From: Diplonema papillatum
Lineage: Eukaryota; Euglenozoa; Diplonemea; Diplonemida; Diplonemidae
DNA length: 64,000 nucleotides
NCBI GenBank assembly: GCA_030068145.1
Contig: JAPJBO010000832.1
Coordinates: 1 to 64,000, forward strand
Direction of reading: 5' to 3'
A program made the position numbers and the translations under genes. The notes beneath the pieces are model-generated. The model did not search any database, was not told the origin of the DNA, and worked only from the letters and a program-made list of their open reading frames with translations. Of the stretch, positions 38,124 through 48,934 are shown in pieces. Each line of letters starts with the position of its first letter. The first letter of the stretch is position 1.

Positions 38124-41016
38124 AAATCCGGGCGGCTCAAAAAATAAAAAGAAAAAGTGCAAAAAACAACCTTCGATGAAAAAAGTTGTGGGGGTCCGGT
38201 GGAGGCGTGGGTTAGGCCAGCTGTGCCAAGCTGGCTGGCGGTCAGGGGCTGGCCATCGGTGGGTCGCCGCTGGGCATGGTGGGCTGACTGGCAGAAGTTT
38301 GGGGCTGCCGCCGGTGCTGAGCCGAGTGAGAGAGTCGAGGCTCAGAAGCAGCCCAGAATTCGTGACAGATTCTCTCCGAGTTGACACAAGTGCCTTGTTC
38401 CGTGTGATCTCCGGTCTGCATCTACTCGTGCCAATGATTTACCAGCACACACTATCTGAGTTGTGGATGAATTTGAAATGGGCTGTTGGCTTCAGGGGGA
38501 GCGGGGCGAGGGTCACACAGATGGCAAACGGTGCCACCAGTACGTTGGTCGTATGTCTTACGCGACAAACGGACTGAGAAGTGCAAACTCGTTCTCCACC
38601 TGAATGTACCGTACCGTTTGCCGGGGGGCGGTGCCCCCCGGACCCCCCCTTTTGGAAGGTTCGGGTGGCCTAAATAAGCAAATCGATTTCAGAGCGGGGA
38701 AAGCAAATTGGCTATTGAGACGGAATTTGGAAAACTGAGGAAAAATGAAGCTAATAGCCTGACTACCTGGGCCACAAAAAAAAAAACAAGCCCAACCAGT
38801 TTTTTGAATTCCTCACCAAAAGTGAGGATAGCGGGAGCACTGGGCCATAGGATAATACAGGGGGTCTTTTGCGCACCTCAAATGCGCAAAAAGAAATATA
38901 AAATCGTGTCCGGATCTTGTGTCAAGGTGTACTCCAGTACACACATGAACTGTGGGTGGGGCTCCGGGTGTGCATGGGAGGGAGGCCCGGCGGAAGGTTG
39001 CGGAGGGTCGAGGGCGGTTGCGGAGGGTCGAGGAGGGTCGGCAGAGTACGCACGTTGAAGAGCTCCCGCGTGTGCTCGTCGAACTGGCTCGGATCAAGCC
39101 TGTTTCAGCCTCTCCGACCTTTACAGACTATGCTGCGAAGTTCGTGGTAGCTCCACAGGCTAGGAAAGTTGTCGTCGCTGTATCCAGAGGCCGTGTGTTC
39201 TGCCTTTGTGAACCCTTGCCCGCCGTGAATGCCATGAGTACTGCCCTCTTCCACCATCTTGGATAGACACGCCTCACGCTCGCACCACCCGAAACCGAAA
39301 CGACCCATGACCTCAAGAGCTGTGCCTCCCGCTGTGCCCGAATACACCCCGCTTTCTAATAACTATTGTCCAATCAGGTTTGAAGGCATATGTAAGCTCT
39401 GCCCACAGTCCATCGCAAACTGAGACTAGTCAGAGGTACTTTTTAGCAACAACATCCTCCTCTATCGGAAACAAGTATTTGCTTTTGTGTGACAGTTCAA
39501 AAATTTCCGCGCCTGCGGCGCAGGCATAGTTTGCATCTGTCTCTGCGGTGGGGCATAGCTAGTTCCCTGTCCCCAAAACGGTCGAGTGCCTGTCCAAGAG
39601 CCTGACAAGAAATATTAATTCTGGGCCCTCCAAAAAATCAAATAATTCGTCCACAAATTGCATGGCCATAAAATAGAATTCCACAAATTAAAGGGCCAAA
39701 AATTGTCAGGGTGTACAAAGCCTTCAGGCCAAAAAACTTCCAGATGCGCAAAACACCCGTTTTTGGCCAAAATCACGTCTCTGTATTATGCACTGCACTG
39801 GGCTGGTGTATAAAAAAAAACGGGGGCTTCGGGCTCCGGACTCAGGGCTCGTGCCACCCCTTTGATCAAAGCAGAAATTGTAGATGCTGGACTGCATGTG
39901 GTATACTACTACGCAGTGCATAACGTACTCGATCGTTAAGCAGCGTCCCCGTCGGGCTTTGGGTCCGCCCGCCTGGTTGAAAGGCGAGTTACATTCGGAG
40001 TCCACTTATCCGAGGTCTTCGAGTAGCGCTATTGGAGATGTCGCTTGATGACCCCCCCCGTCTTCCGTGTTTCCTGTCTTATGCCTTCTCGCAGCGCGGG
40101 CGATACCATCGCCGCTACCTCCCGGGCGTGCCGGTCGCTGTCGGCGCTTTCGTTTGGTATTCTGCTCCTCTCCCTTCCGTACTTCATTTAGATGTGGGTC
40201 GACTGCCGCCTGTTCTTCTGCTTGGGTTGCGGTCACCCTCTGTTTCCTTCCTGTCGTCCGTTGCTTGCTCGTCGGCGGTTGCGCGCTCTGCTCTCCCGTC
40301 TGTGCTATGCTCGCGCTGGCTTCCTACTACCTCTAGACTCTGGCAAAAGGGGACATACAGACTCAGTTTCACAAATGGTACGGTTGGTACTTTCGGCCTT
40401 GTCTGGCCCAGACCACACCCTCCGGAATTGAACCCTACTTCCCCGCTACCCGTTTTAGCCACGGTAGTCACTACACTGTCGTGCAGATTAGTGTGGAAGA
40501 GTGGCCGCAACGGGTAAGAGGGCAGAAGCTTTTGCGGCACTTGATTCTCGGTGGAATCCCGACTCCACAAACTGTTCGGGTAACTTCGCCAACCTCAAAG
40601 CAACATGCGCAACAGACAGACCTACATAGTCTACACCGCCGAGTGGTGATCGCTCCGTCGCCATGGGGCCGCAAGACGGTTGAGAGTTGCGTTCGGTCCT
40701 TTTCGTTCATGTGCCTCTTGTCCAAGTCTATAGTGAAGCCGATAAACTTGCAGGCTGGCGTCTAGCTCAAATTATGAGCGACTGAGGCAGCAGCCTTCTC
40801 AGACTCCTTGAAACTGTTTGCACCCCTGCTAGCGTGATAGCTCTGAGCCCCTGATAACCAAAATGTAGCTGACACTCCAAATCATCGGACCGACTACGCT
40901 TGCGGCCCCATCAGCAGCTTGCATATTGGAATGCAGCTTCTTCATCCAGACATGCACGTATAGTTTAGATGGACTCCCCAGCACAAAAGAAAAGAAAGAT
41001 CCAGGAAGCAAGAAAC
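38124..41016. other. Intergenic, no supported gene
   Basis: About 2.9 kb without a convincing coding region. It includes GGGGGGCGGTGCCCCCCGGACC near 38624, a GGTCGAGG-rich short repeat near 39003-39035, the CCGCGCCTGCGGCGC hairpin at about 39511 and pyrimidine-rich sequence at 40050-40340. Frames open here (for example 40032-40517) have no recognisable domains. Confidence 0.4.
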
Positions 41017-43323
41017 ATGGCGATTAAAATCAAAATCAAGCGAATGAGTGGTATGTCCTGTTCCTTTCAAAGCATCAAAATCTGCGGCTGAGCAACATCC
41101 CAGACGCTGTTGTTGCGTGCCATACTACGATTAGTCTATTCTTCTGATTTTTATTCAGCCAAGTACAAACAGGTGACGTCGTTGATATGGAGGTTGACGC
41201 GGACTGGACAACGTCGAAGCTCAAAGAAGAGGTTTGTCTTCTCGTTGTTGCACTTCCGCTTCGCACTCACTCTCGTCAGACAGAGTTCAACTTCTTCTAT
41301 ACAAACGCAAAAAATATGACATTCAACACACCTTCAAGAGCAGCTGCCACTCTTTTGACAATGGACTACAATGCAAATGGGGATCACACACAGGTTTCCA
41401 AAAAGTTCAACGCGACACCCGGTTGCCTGCGTTTCATTCTCCGTGGGCAAGTCATGAAGGACGACTCAAAGCTCTCTGAGTACGAACTGCGTGAGGGTCA
41501 GACAATCCATGTGGTCGAAAGAACGAACCAAGCACCGTCAGCTTCGTCGCCGCAGCAGCAACAGCAACCGCAGCAGCAACAACAGCCACCCCGCCAGGGG
41601 TCGCAAGTTCGCATGCGGGTCGACGCACCTCAGTTCATGATGGGCATTCCGCATGAGGGCAACAACCCTGGACAGGAAGTTGGCCAGCTGATCCAGGTAT
41701 TCTCCACCTTTTCTTTACTCAGCTTCAGGGTCTTTTCAATGCATACACCCCACGAAGCTCAACGCCACGTGTCATGTGGAATACGTGTCATCGCGTCCTC
41801 GAACTATTCTCCGCTCTGCTCCCCTTAATACCGCTTCTTCCCGACAGTCGCTGTTCGGCGCCGCTCAAGATATGATCTCGGGAGCTGCACAGGCGCAGTT
41901 TACGCAGCCACAACAGTCGCAACAGCCCCAGCAGCCCCAGCAGCAGCCAAGCTCGCCGCCTCAACAAAGTGGGGGCGCTGCGGCCCCGGCACCGGCACAA
42001 ACGACGACATCCAGTACCAGCACGAGCGCTAGCACGACCGAAAGCAATTCTGCGGGGGCACAGAGCACCTCGCAGGGAACTGCGTCTTCACCGAACGCCG
42101 CGTCCCCTCAGCAGGCGAGTCCCGGTGTTGGAGCGACATTCACCACTACCATTCCTTTCAGCACCCGAATTGTGCCCCCAGCCCCCGCTCCGCTTCAGCC
42201 GCAAACCCCCTTCGTGCAGGGCGTTCACATCTTCGTCCACGCGACTCCGGCGGACCTTCCGTCTCTTCCCACCCAGTTAGCCACACTGCAACGCGAGCTT
42301 GCTGCCCAAACAGGTTCGGTGCCGCCCATCCGATTGGACACAGGAGGGGGTGGCGCGGCTCCTTCTGCACAGACCACGCAGGCGCAAGCAGCGCAACACG
42401 TTGGAAACATAGTTACGCAGCTCTCAACGGGACTTGGAACTGTGGCCCAAACAATGGGACCCACCATCACACACATGTTTCAAGGCTTGAGGCAGCAGCA
42501 GCAACAGTCCCAACCCACACCGCAAGGCAATGCGCAACAACCAGCCCAGCCTTTGTCCGCCGCAGATCAGTCCACCCAGGAGTTCCTCCGCAAGGTGTTC
42601 GCCGTGCTGAGCATACCCGAGCTGCTGCAGATTAATGCCGGCGACCTTCGACCGCTGAACAAAATTGAGCCAGTTGTTACCGAAACATTCCTCTCGCGAC
42701 TCGGCCCGGACACACCAATGGCTAGGGACGCCTTGACAACGTCCCTCGTAAACGAAAGTCTCGAAGACTTATTCAGCGAGGACCTATCAGCGTATCTCGT
42801 AGAAGGCGCCGAATCGACGTTCCGTGACGAGTTGCAGCGCGTAAACGCGAAGTATACACGCACGTTCGTTCAACAGGTTTTGACTCCTGAAGACCGTCAT
42901 GGAAAGCCATTCTACGAGTGCGCCTCGGACTTCGGCGTGAAGGCAGTAGGACACTCTGTCGAAAGGACCCGACGGCTGTTTAAAGAAGGAATCGCCGGGT
43001 TCAAGAAGCTCGTCGCAAAGGTTGTTGCCGAAAGTAGCAGAAACGGTGCAGTGGCAGCGATGATGCCCGGTGGTCTGCCTGCCATGGCGCCGGTGGTGCA
43101 CATCCTGACGTCCGCCATAGACAAGGCACACACTCAGTACCTTGCCATTCGAACTGCGGAAGACGATACATCTTGCGGCCTGACCCCGACCACAGTTGCC
43201 CCGCAACACGAAACCCTCTCCGACTCCGAAGCCCAGGCTCTTGAAGCGGCAGTGCAAGCCATGACTGCTGGCGCACCTGCATCGGGTTCCCTCAGCTCGT
43301 CGTATACGTCGGGGAGCTCGTAG
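41017..43323 (+). CDS. BAG6/Scythe-like ubiquitin-domain protein, 4 exons
   Basis: Predicted exons 41017-41050, 41173-41231, 41394-41696 and 41848-43323, giving 623 residues; all introns are GT-AG and the joins keep frame. Residues 1-76 form a ubiquitin-like domain: MAIKIKIKRMSGD, then TTSKLKEEVSKKF, LRFILRGQVMKDD and ELREGQTIHVVER, matching the BAG6/ubiquilin pattern (RLIYRGKVLQDD...). Two of the three splice choices were made because they rebuild this fold. Next come Gln/Pro/Ala-rich low-complexity segments (about 80-330) and a helical region (about 370-600; EFLRKVFAVLSIPELLQI, SLEDLFSEDLSAYLVE). BAG6 proteins hold hydrophobic client proteins for delivery to the proteasome or to tail-anchor insertion. 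I see no clear BAG motif, so the name rests on the N-terminus and overall layout. Confidence 0.75.
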
Positions 43324-44205
43324 TCGTCGATAGTCCGACGTAGACTCACGACATCACCGATTACAACGGAGCTTCTCCCCGCAGTTCGGTCAACTGCAAG
43401 TGACCCGCTGCCAGAGGGACTGACCGTTGAGAGGTCGGCCAGTAAGGCTTCCTCTCTTGCATTCCAACGTACGGACTGGTCAAGAGTGCTGCCCCCGCCC
43501 AATAGCCTCGGCAAGCTACTGCCCAGTAATAATGTAGAACCGGGATGTTGGGAGGTAGTTTATTTGCGACGATTGAAGCGATTCGTGAACGTCTTCAATG
43601 CCGGAGAAAGAGACGGAGCCTCCCGAGCCTTTGCTTTTCCTAGCCTTCGCACGTGCTATCTTTTTCTGGGGGTTCTTCGACTGATACCCGCTGGTTGGCA
43701 CGTCCCTAACCCTATGGCTTCCTGGTGTTTCTGATTCTAACGCAGATTGCAGCACAACACGCTAGCACCCTCAAAGACCTGGAGGAAAGAGTGTGCGCGC
43801 GCTTGCCAAGCTGCTAGTTAGTTCCCGTGGTTTTCCTTGGGGCTTCTTCCTTGTTTTTTGGTTCTCGTTTCCTCCTGCACCAACCCTTGTTTCTCATCGT
43901 GTCTCCGCCGACGGGCCAATATGATACGAGGTGAATGCGCCGTAGCAACGGCGCAGCGCGGCCTTCTATTAGAATACAACTGTTTTTATTGTGAGCGCAA
44001 CAAGACGAGCAACGCAGCAAAGAGCCGCAGAAATTGCTAGCAGGGCATGCCAACCCACGTGGCACATGTACTCAAAAAAACTCAGTGCTAGCAGTTGGTC
44101 CAGGTGTGCTACCGTCTTATTATTTAAATCCCCGTCGTTGACAGCACCAGGCAAAACGGTGTACAGAACATCTGACAAGAGGAAGGAACCGCAAAACTGG
44201 CGACC
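43324..44205. other. Intergenic between BAG6-like and PABPN1 genes
   Basis: No gene supported. Likely holds the 3' end of one gene and promoter of the next; no TATA box recognised. Confidence 0.5.
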
Positions 44206-45574
44206 ATGAACAACATGCAAAGCCAGCTGCTGGCGCAAGCAGCGCAAGGGCAGCAGCAGAAGAACATCCACGCACATCCGTCTCTCATTGGCGAAGAAGT
44301 TGCGGACGCCGGGCGATCCGTGTACATCGGCCAAGTTGACTACACCGCCACTCCGCAAGAACTCCACGAGCACTTCCAGCACTGCGGTGGCGTGAAACGT
44401 GTGACGATCCTCTGCGACACTTACACGGGCCACCCGAAAGGCTTCGCATACATGGAGTTCGAAGACGAGGACGCTGTTAGAAAAGCGTGCGAATTGGACG
44501 CCAGCGAGTTCAAAGGCAGACAGCTCAAGGTACGCCGCACTATTCTCTCCTCCGGTTTTCAGCAAGACCTTCTATATCTTTTCTCGTTCGGAAGGCTTGA
44601 AGGCCGGCTCTGCTCGCCTGCCCCCCATCCAATTGTTGGCATAGCCTCTCTACCTTATTTACATTCGTGACGGCGAGGGGTTGGTGCGTTCGCGAAAAGC
44701 ACCATGCCTGCTCCAAAGACCAGAGCCGGGAAAGAGTGCGGAGCGCAAAATTACAGTTCGAAAACAGGGGTGCATCCCGCTTGCCGGCTACACGGACAAC
44801 ATCAGTTTGACCCCAACAACCAAAAGGAAAACATGGTACCCCGCGGTCAGATCCATCCGGAACAACGTGCATTTTTCCTGCCAAGGGCTGTTGCGAAATT
44901 GCTTCATTAAAAAGCTAAGCGTTCAGGTCACTTTTTTTGTGTTAACAATGCATTGTTGGTACTTGCATTGTTGGTACTAAAATTAGTAGTTGGCAGCGTA
45001 TTACATGAAACTTACCAAAGCAGGTGAGTTCCGCTAGTGCGCACAAACAAATGCAGACTAATCAAAATCAACCAGGTCGTGCCGAAGCGTCTCAATAAGC
45101 CAGGGAAGGGCAAAACCGGAGGAGGCGGAAAGAAAGGTGGTGAGAAGGGTGGTGGAAAAGGGAGAAAGGTCTGTACTGCTTTTTTAAAAAATAGTTTTTC
45201 TTTCTCGACCTTAACATCGGCATCAGTATCAGCATCGCGCTTGACACCAGCACGTTCCAACTCAACACGTACACCAACACCCACAAACCTAACAGGGTGG
45301 TGGCGGCGGCGGTGGTTTCCCATACCAGCAGGCAGGAGCTGACTGGTTCAACCCGTATGGAGGTGGCGGCAAGGGTAAAGGTGGCAAGGGAGGCAAGCAA
45401 CAGCACGTCTCAGCTGCCGCCGCAGCTGTCAACTTCGGCCAACTGGGGGGTCTCCATGGCCTTGCGGGTCTTGGTGGACTGGGTGCCCTGAGCGGGCTGG
45501 GAGGACTTGGCGGTCTCGGGGCAATGGGCGGTATGAACCCCGCACTGGGTAAGGCAGGCCTCTTCGGGTTCTAA
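44206..45574 (+). CDS. PABPN1: Nuclear poly(A)-binding protein 2, 3 exons
   Basis: Predicted exons 44206-44529, 45076-45168 and 45296-45574 (231 residues), GT-AG introns in phase 0. A short Gln-rich N-terminus is followed by one RRM: RNP2 VYIGQV (39-44) and RNP1 KGFAYMEF (78-85), with HCGGVKRVTILCDTYTGHPK, close to the same stretch in animal and plant PABPN1/PAB2. Exon 2 supplies VVPKRLNKPGKG, the family's VxPKRTNxPG segment, which confirms the splice. The tail differs from the Arg-rich tail of animals: it is Gly/Lys-rich, then a run of GLGGLGAL-type repeats ending GLFGF. Expected role: binding growing poly(A) tails in the nucleus, stimulating poly(A) polymerase and setting tail length. The N-terminal coiled coil of animal PABPN1 is very short here. 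Confidence 0.88.
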
Positions 45575-47907
45575 GCCGCTCGGCATCCTGTGCATGCCCC
45601 TCGCACCTCAGACACGAATTCCTTCTTAGAGCAGGCAAAGCGCCGAAGCTTCGCGTTTTTGCTTGCGCGGAAGTCTTTCTAGTCGCATCAGCACCTTGCG
45701 AGAAACGTTTGGTGTTCGATACTGCGCCGTGCCCGTTCACCGGACTTGGGAAGAACACTTTGAGGAAGGCCAGCAGCAACACAACAACCTCGACGAGGAA
45801 TCCTGACCAACGTCCTTGGAAAGTTGATCTCCACGCCATTTATTCAGGGTTTCAAGCTCGCTGCATTAATCTTTTTTACACTGGTGCGGGGCCTCTCTAG
45901 TTGCCAAGGTGTTCGCAAATCCGCAACGCCACTGTATGAAACGCCCGTTTTCATTTGTACAGAGCTTCGTGCATGAGCTCCCTGCACATTTCGCAAACGG
46001 CATTTGGTTAGGGCTCGGAGGGGACACCACCCAGCCTCGTCGGAATTTCGACCGTTTCGCCTTCTTTGTAGGTTACAAGCATCGTACTGCGAACCGGAGT
46101 AGTCGCGTGTCCCCGTACGGCCCAATTACATGACGCACTGTAAGAAGCGCGGTACCATGACTCGTTCGAGAAGTCTCCACGCTCGATAAGAGGACACCAG
46201 CTTCAGAACCGTTGAAAGGCACACTTTCTCTCTCCCTAAGCTGCCTGTGTGCGGAAGAAAGTACCATCATAGAATCACGTTTTCTTTTTCCTTGTCCCTC
46301 TCAGGAGAAAAGTAAAAGTAAGAAAAAGAAGAAAACAACGAAGAAGAGACGAGGCATCGAAAACGCGGGGAGCAGAAGAACCGACCAAGGGTTCAACGTT
46401 AGTATACGAGGATGGACCGTCTCTTCTTGAGACGAGAAGCCCCCCAGCCAGCCTCATCGTCTAAGGACTGCACACTGCGGTAAGAATTCGCAGCTTTTAT
46501 GGAGCAGGACTGCCTGCACAGCAGCTGCCACGATCGGAAGGCAGCACAGCAGATTTAGCAACTAACGATACATTGCCAAGGTTCTAGCTGGAAATGCGTT
46601 GTCCTAGCGTCGCGCTCCCGCTTCCGTAAACGGCACTACTTTTAATAGTTAGGTTCTGCCCCTGGCTTCCGTTTTATCGACCATTCTGCCGATTTTGCGT
46701 GTTTACTTTTTCCTCCTGACATGCCTCAGACTGAAAGCGGTCGAGAGCCCTACCGCCTTTAAGACTGTTATGAGTGGCAGCAAATAGAAGAGTATGAAAG
46801 TTCTGCCAACAACCTGTCGGTGAGTCAGGTTACGTCCCTCCTCTCCAACCCCCCGGGGGGGTCTCCCCGGAAGGAATTCCCTGTGTTCTTGTAGCATGGG
46901 TCCTGTCTGTGTCTAGCTACGCCTTCTTCCCCGGCAACAGGAGCATCCTGCCGCGGAATGAGCCGAACGACGCAGGTGACTACGCGAGCGAGCATCAGAA
47001 CGTGGAAGAGGTCGCAGTGGAAGGGCACGTGCCCAACACCGCCTCTCATCTGCTCCTGGACTTCGGTCCTTGAATGCACGGGCCGGTCTGCCAGGCGGTA
47101 TAGCCTCCATACCCACCTCAATCGCAGAGGGAGGTCCTGCAGGCTTCTTCATTACCGAGGATCAGTCTTAGAGCTTCAGTTCGGCCACAGCAAATCCACA
47201 GCATTTCCTTTTTCATCTTTTTTTTGCTCTTTCTCGTTCCACCTTGCTCTGATCCTGTTTTCTGTTTAGCCTTCTTTGTTGTCTTCTGTTTTCTCTACTT
47301 TCACCCGCCCCTTCTTCTTTTTTTCCAGCCTATTCTGCTGTTCGTCCTGTCTTGTTTTCTTTTGGTTTTCTTCACCAGTGGCCTAAGTTTCTTTTTGCTG
47401 TTGTTTCTTTGAGCTCAGTACCGTGTCTTCAGCGGTAGCATGCGTGTGGGAACCCGCCGAACAATCGCGCCGGCCTCGGCAACAGAGATGCCCCTCTGCA
47501 TTCTTCCATCAGAGGCTGCGAAAACCCCCGGATATCCGGAAATCCAATTGCGGAGTCCGCACGTGGGGGTTACGAAGAACAAGTCACGGAAAGCCTCAAG
47601 TCGTCCCGCATGCGCCACATAAGAGGCAGGATTCTGGCCGTACACTAAACTGAGGTTTCCCCTCCGACATCCACTGCTGGCTGTTGTTTGGCCTGATGGA
47701 AGCAGCTGCAGTCGCTTACCGTGCGCCAGACGCCTAAGGAGCTGGAACTCCTTCGGAAAGAAATACGCACAATGTCCGCAGCGTTGTCATTATACTTGCT
47801 GACCTAGGGGATGCAGATGTGCAGTCGTGCGACGGAGACGTGACCACTCCACCTGAACCAGCTTTCGCCGTCAAAATCCCGTGTCTGGCCGAAAGCTGGC
47901 GAACCAC
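45575..47907. other. Intergenic, no supported gene
   Basis: Contains a Lys-codon-rich stretch at about 46303-46350 after a CTCTCAG acceptor-like site, which might be a small exon, and a T/C-rich tract at 47210-47410. Neither is supported as a gene. Confidence 0.4.
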
Positions 47908-48084
47908 ACGGTGAACTCCAGCAACTTTTGCTCGAGCTAGAGTCCGGCCTCAAGTGCGGGACCCGGAAGTAGGGTGTGCACACCCTATTTCACACCCTAT
48001 TTCACACCCTACTTTCCGGGTGTGGCACACCCGCTTTTGGAGAGTCTGATTTCACTCGAAAAAAAGTTGCTGGAGTTCACCGTG
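47908..48084. repeat. Small fold-back with ~30-bp inverted arms
   Basis: CACGGTGAACTCCAGCAACT at 47908 is reversed at about 48063-48084 (AGTTGCTGGAGTTCACCGTG), extended by CTCGA on the inner side. Inside are GGAAGTAGGGTGTG, three CACACCCTATTT units and its complement CCTACTTTCC. The layout is that of a tiny fold-back element. Confidence 0.65.
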
Positions 48085-48934
48085 CAGGAAGTACTTCTTG
48101 TCTCTCATGCCCCCCCTCCCCCCACCAACCCTTCCAGCAGACTCCCGGTTCGATGTGACGATGCATCGGCCGCCGCGAGCTGATCTTTTTGTTTCTTTGC
48201 TCCGTTTTTTCTCTCTTATTTTTATTTCGTTCTTTTTCTTCTCTTTCTTTTTTTTTTTCTTCTTCTTCGTCTCAAAAAAAGATTCCCCCGCTTTGTTCCA
48301 CCGTCGTTTCACATTGCTCCGGGTCTCTCGCAAACAATCAGAACGACCGGAAAAAGAAGTATCAGTTTAAAAGCAGCAAAACGACGCGTTTTTCAGGAAA
48401 AGACCCGATCAACGAAAGAAACAAGTCACAGGAGAGAACCTCTCGCAAGCGAAGCGCTCTGCGCGTGGCTCTACTGTTCAGTAAAGAATATGACCACACT
48501 TTCGACTGCTGGAGGCCAACGCACATGATCAACGCAATCGTCTATTGCCGCTTTGACGGAAGCTCGACATGCGTTCATTCGAGTCATTGATTTCTTTAAT
48601 GTCAGACCGCTGATTTCCGTTTTCATTCGAAATGTTAAACATTTATCCCGTGGGCTCCTCATCACCGACACACAACTCAGCGAGCGGCCGCCATGCTATG
48701 AGGCCACCACGAGTTGTTGAGGTGGCTATTTCCGTCGTTGTTTTTCAGCGGCGGGTTTGGCCAGTGTCTGGTCGCATGCATCGAATCCAACGGCGCCGAG
48801 AAACGTTTTTTTTTCCCGCAGAAAAACAAGAGGAAACCGACCGCTCTTTGAACATGCAGCGATAAGACACCAAATCCGGATACAGCGGATTCGACGGTAG
48901 GAAGCTTCGGCAGCCAGGAGGGGAAAAGGCCGAA
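48085..48934. other. Intergenic upstream of TRM13
   Basis: T/C-rich tracts at 48180-48290, no gene supported. Confidence 0.4.

Noticed and set aside
40032-40517. 161-codon ORF in the 38-41 kb gap
   Set aside because: Pyrimidine-rich sequence gives a Leu/Ser/Pro-rich frame without domains, splice context or support from the opposite strand.
47972-48015. CACCCTA repeats as telomere-like sequence
   Set aside because: Only three short, imperfect units inside a small fold-back; not a telomeric array.
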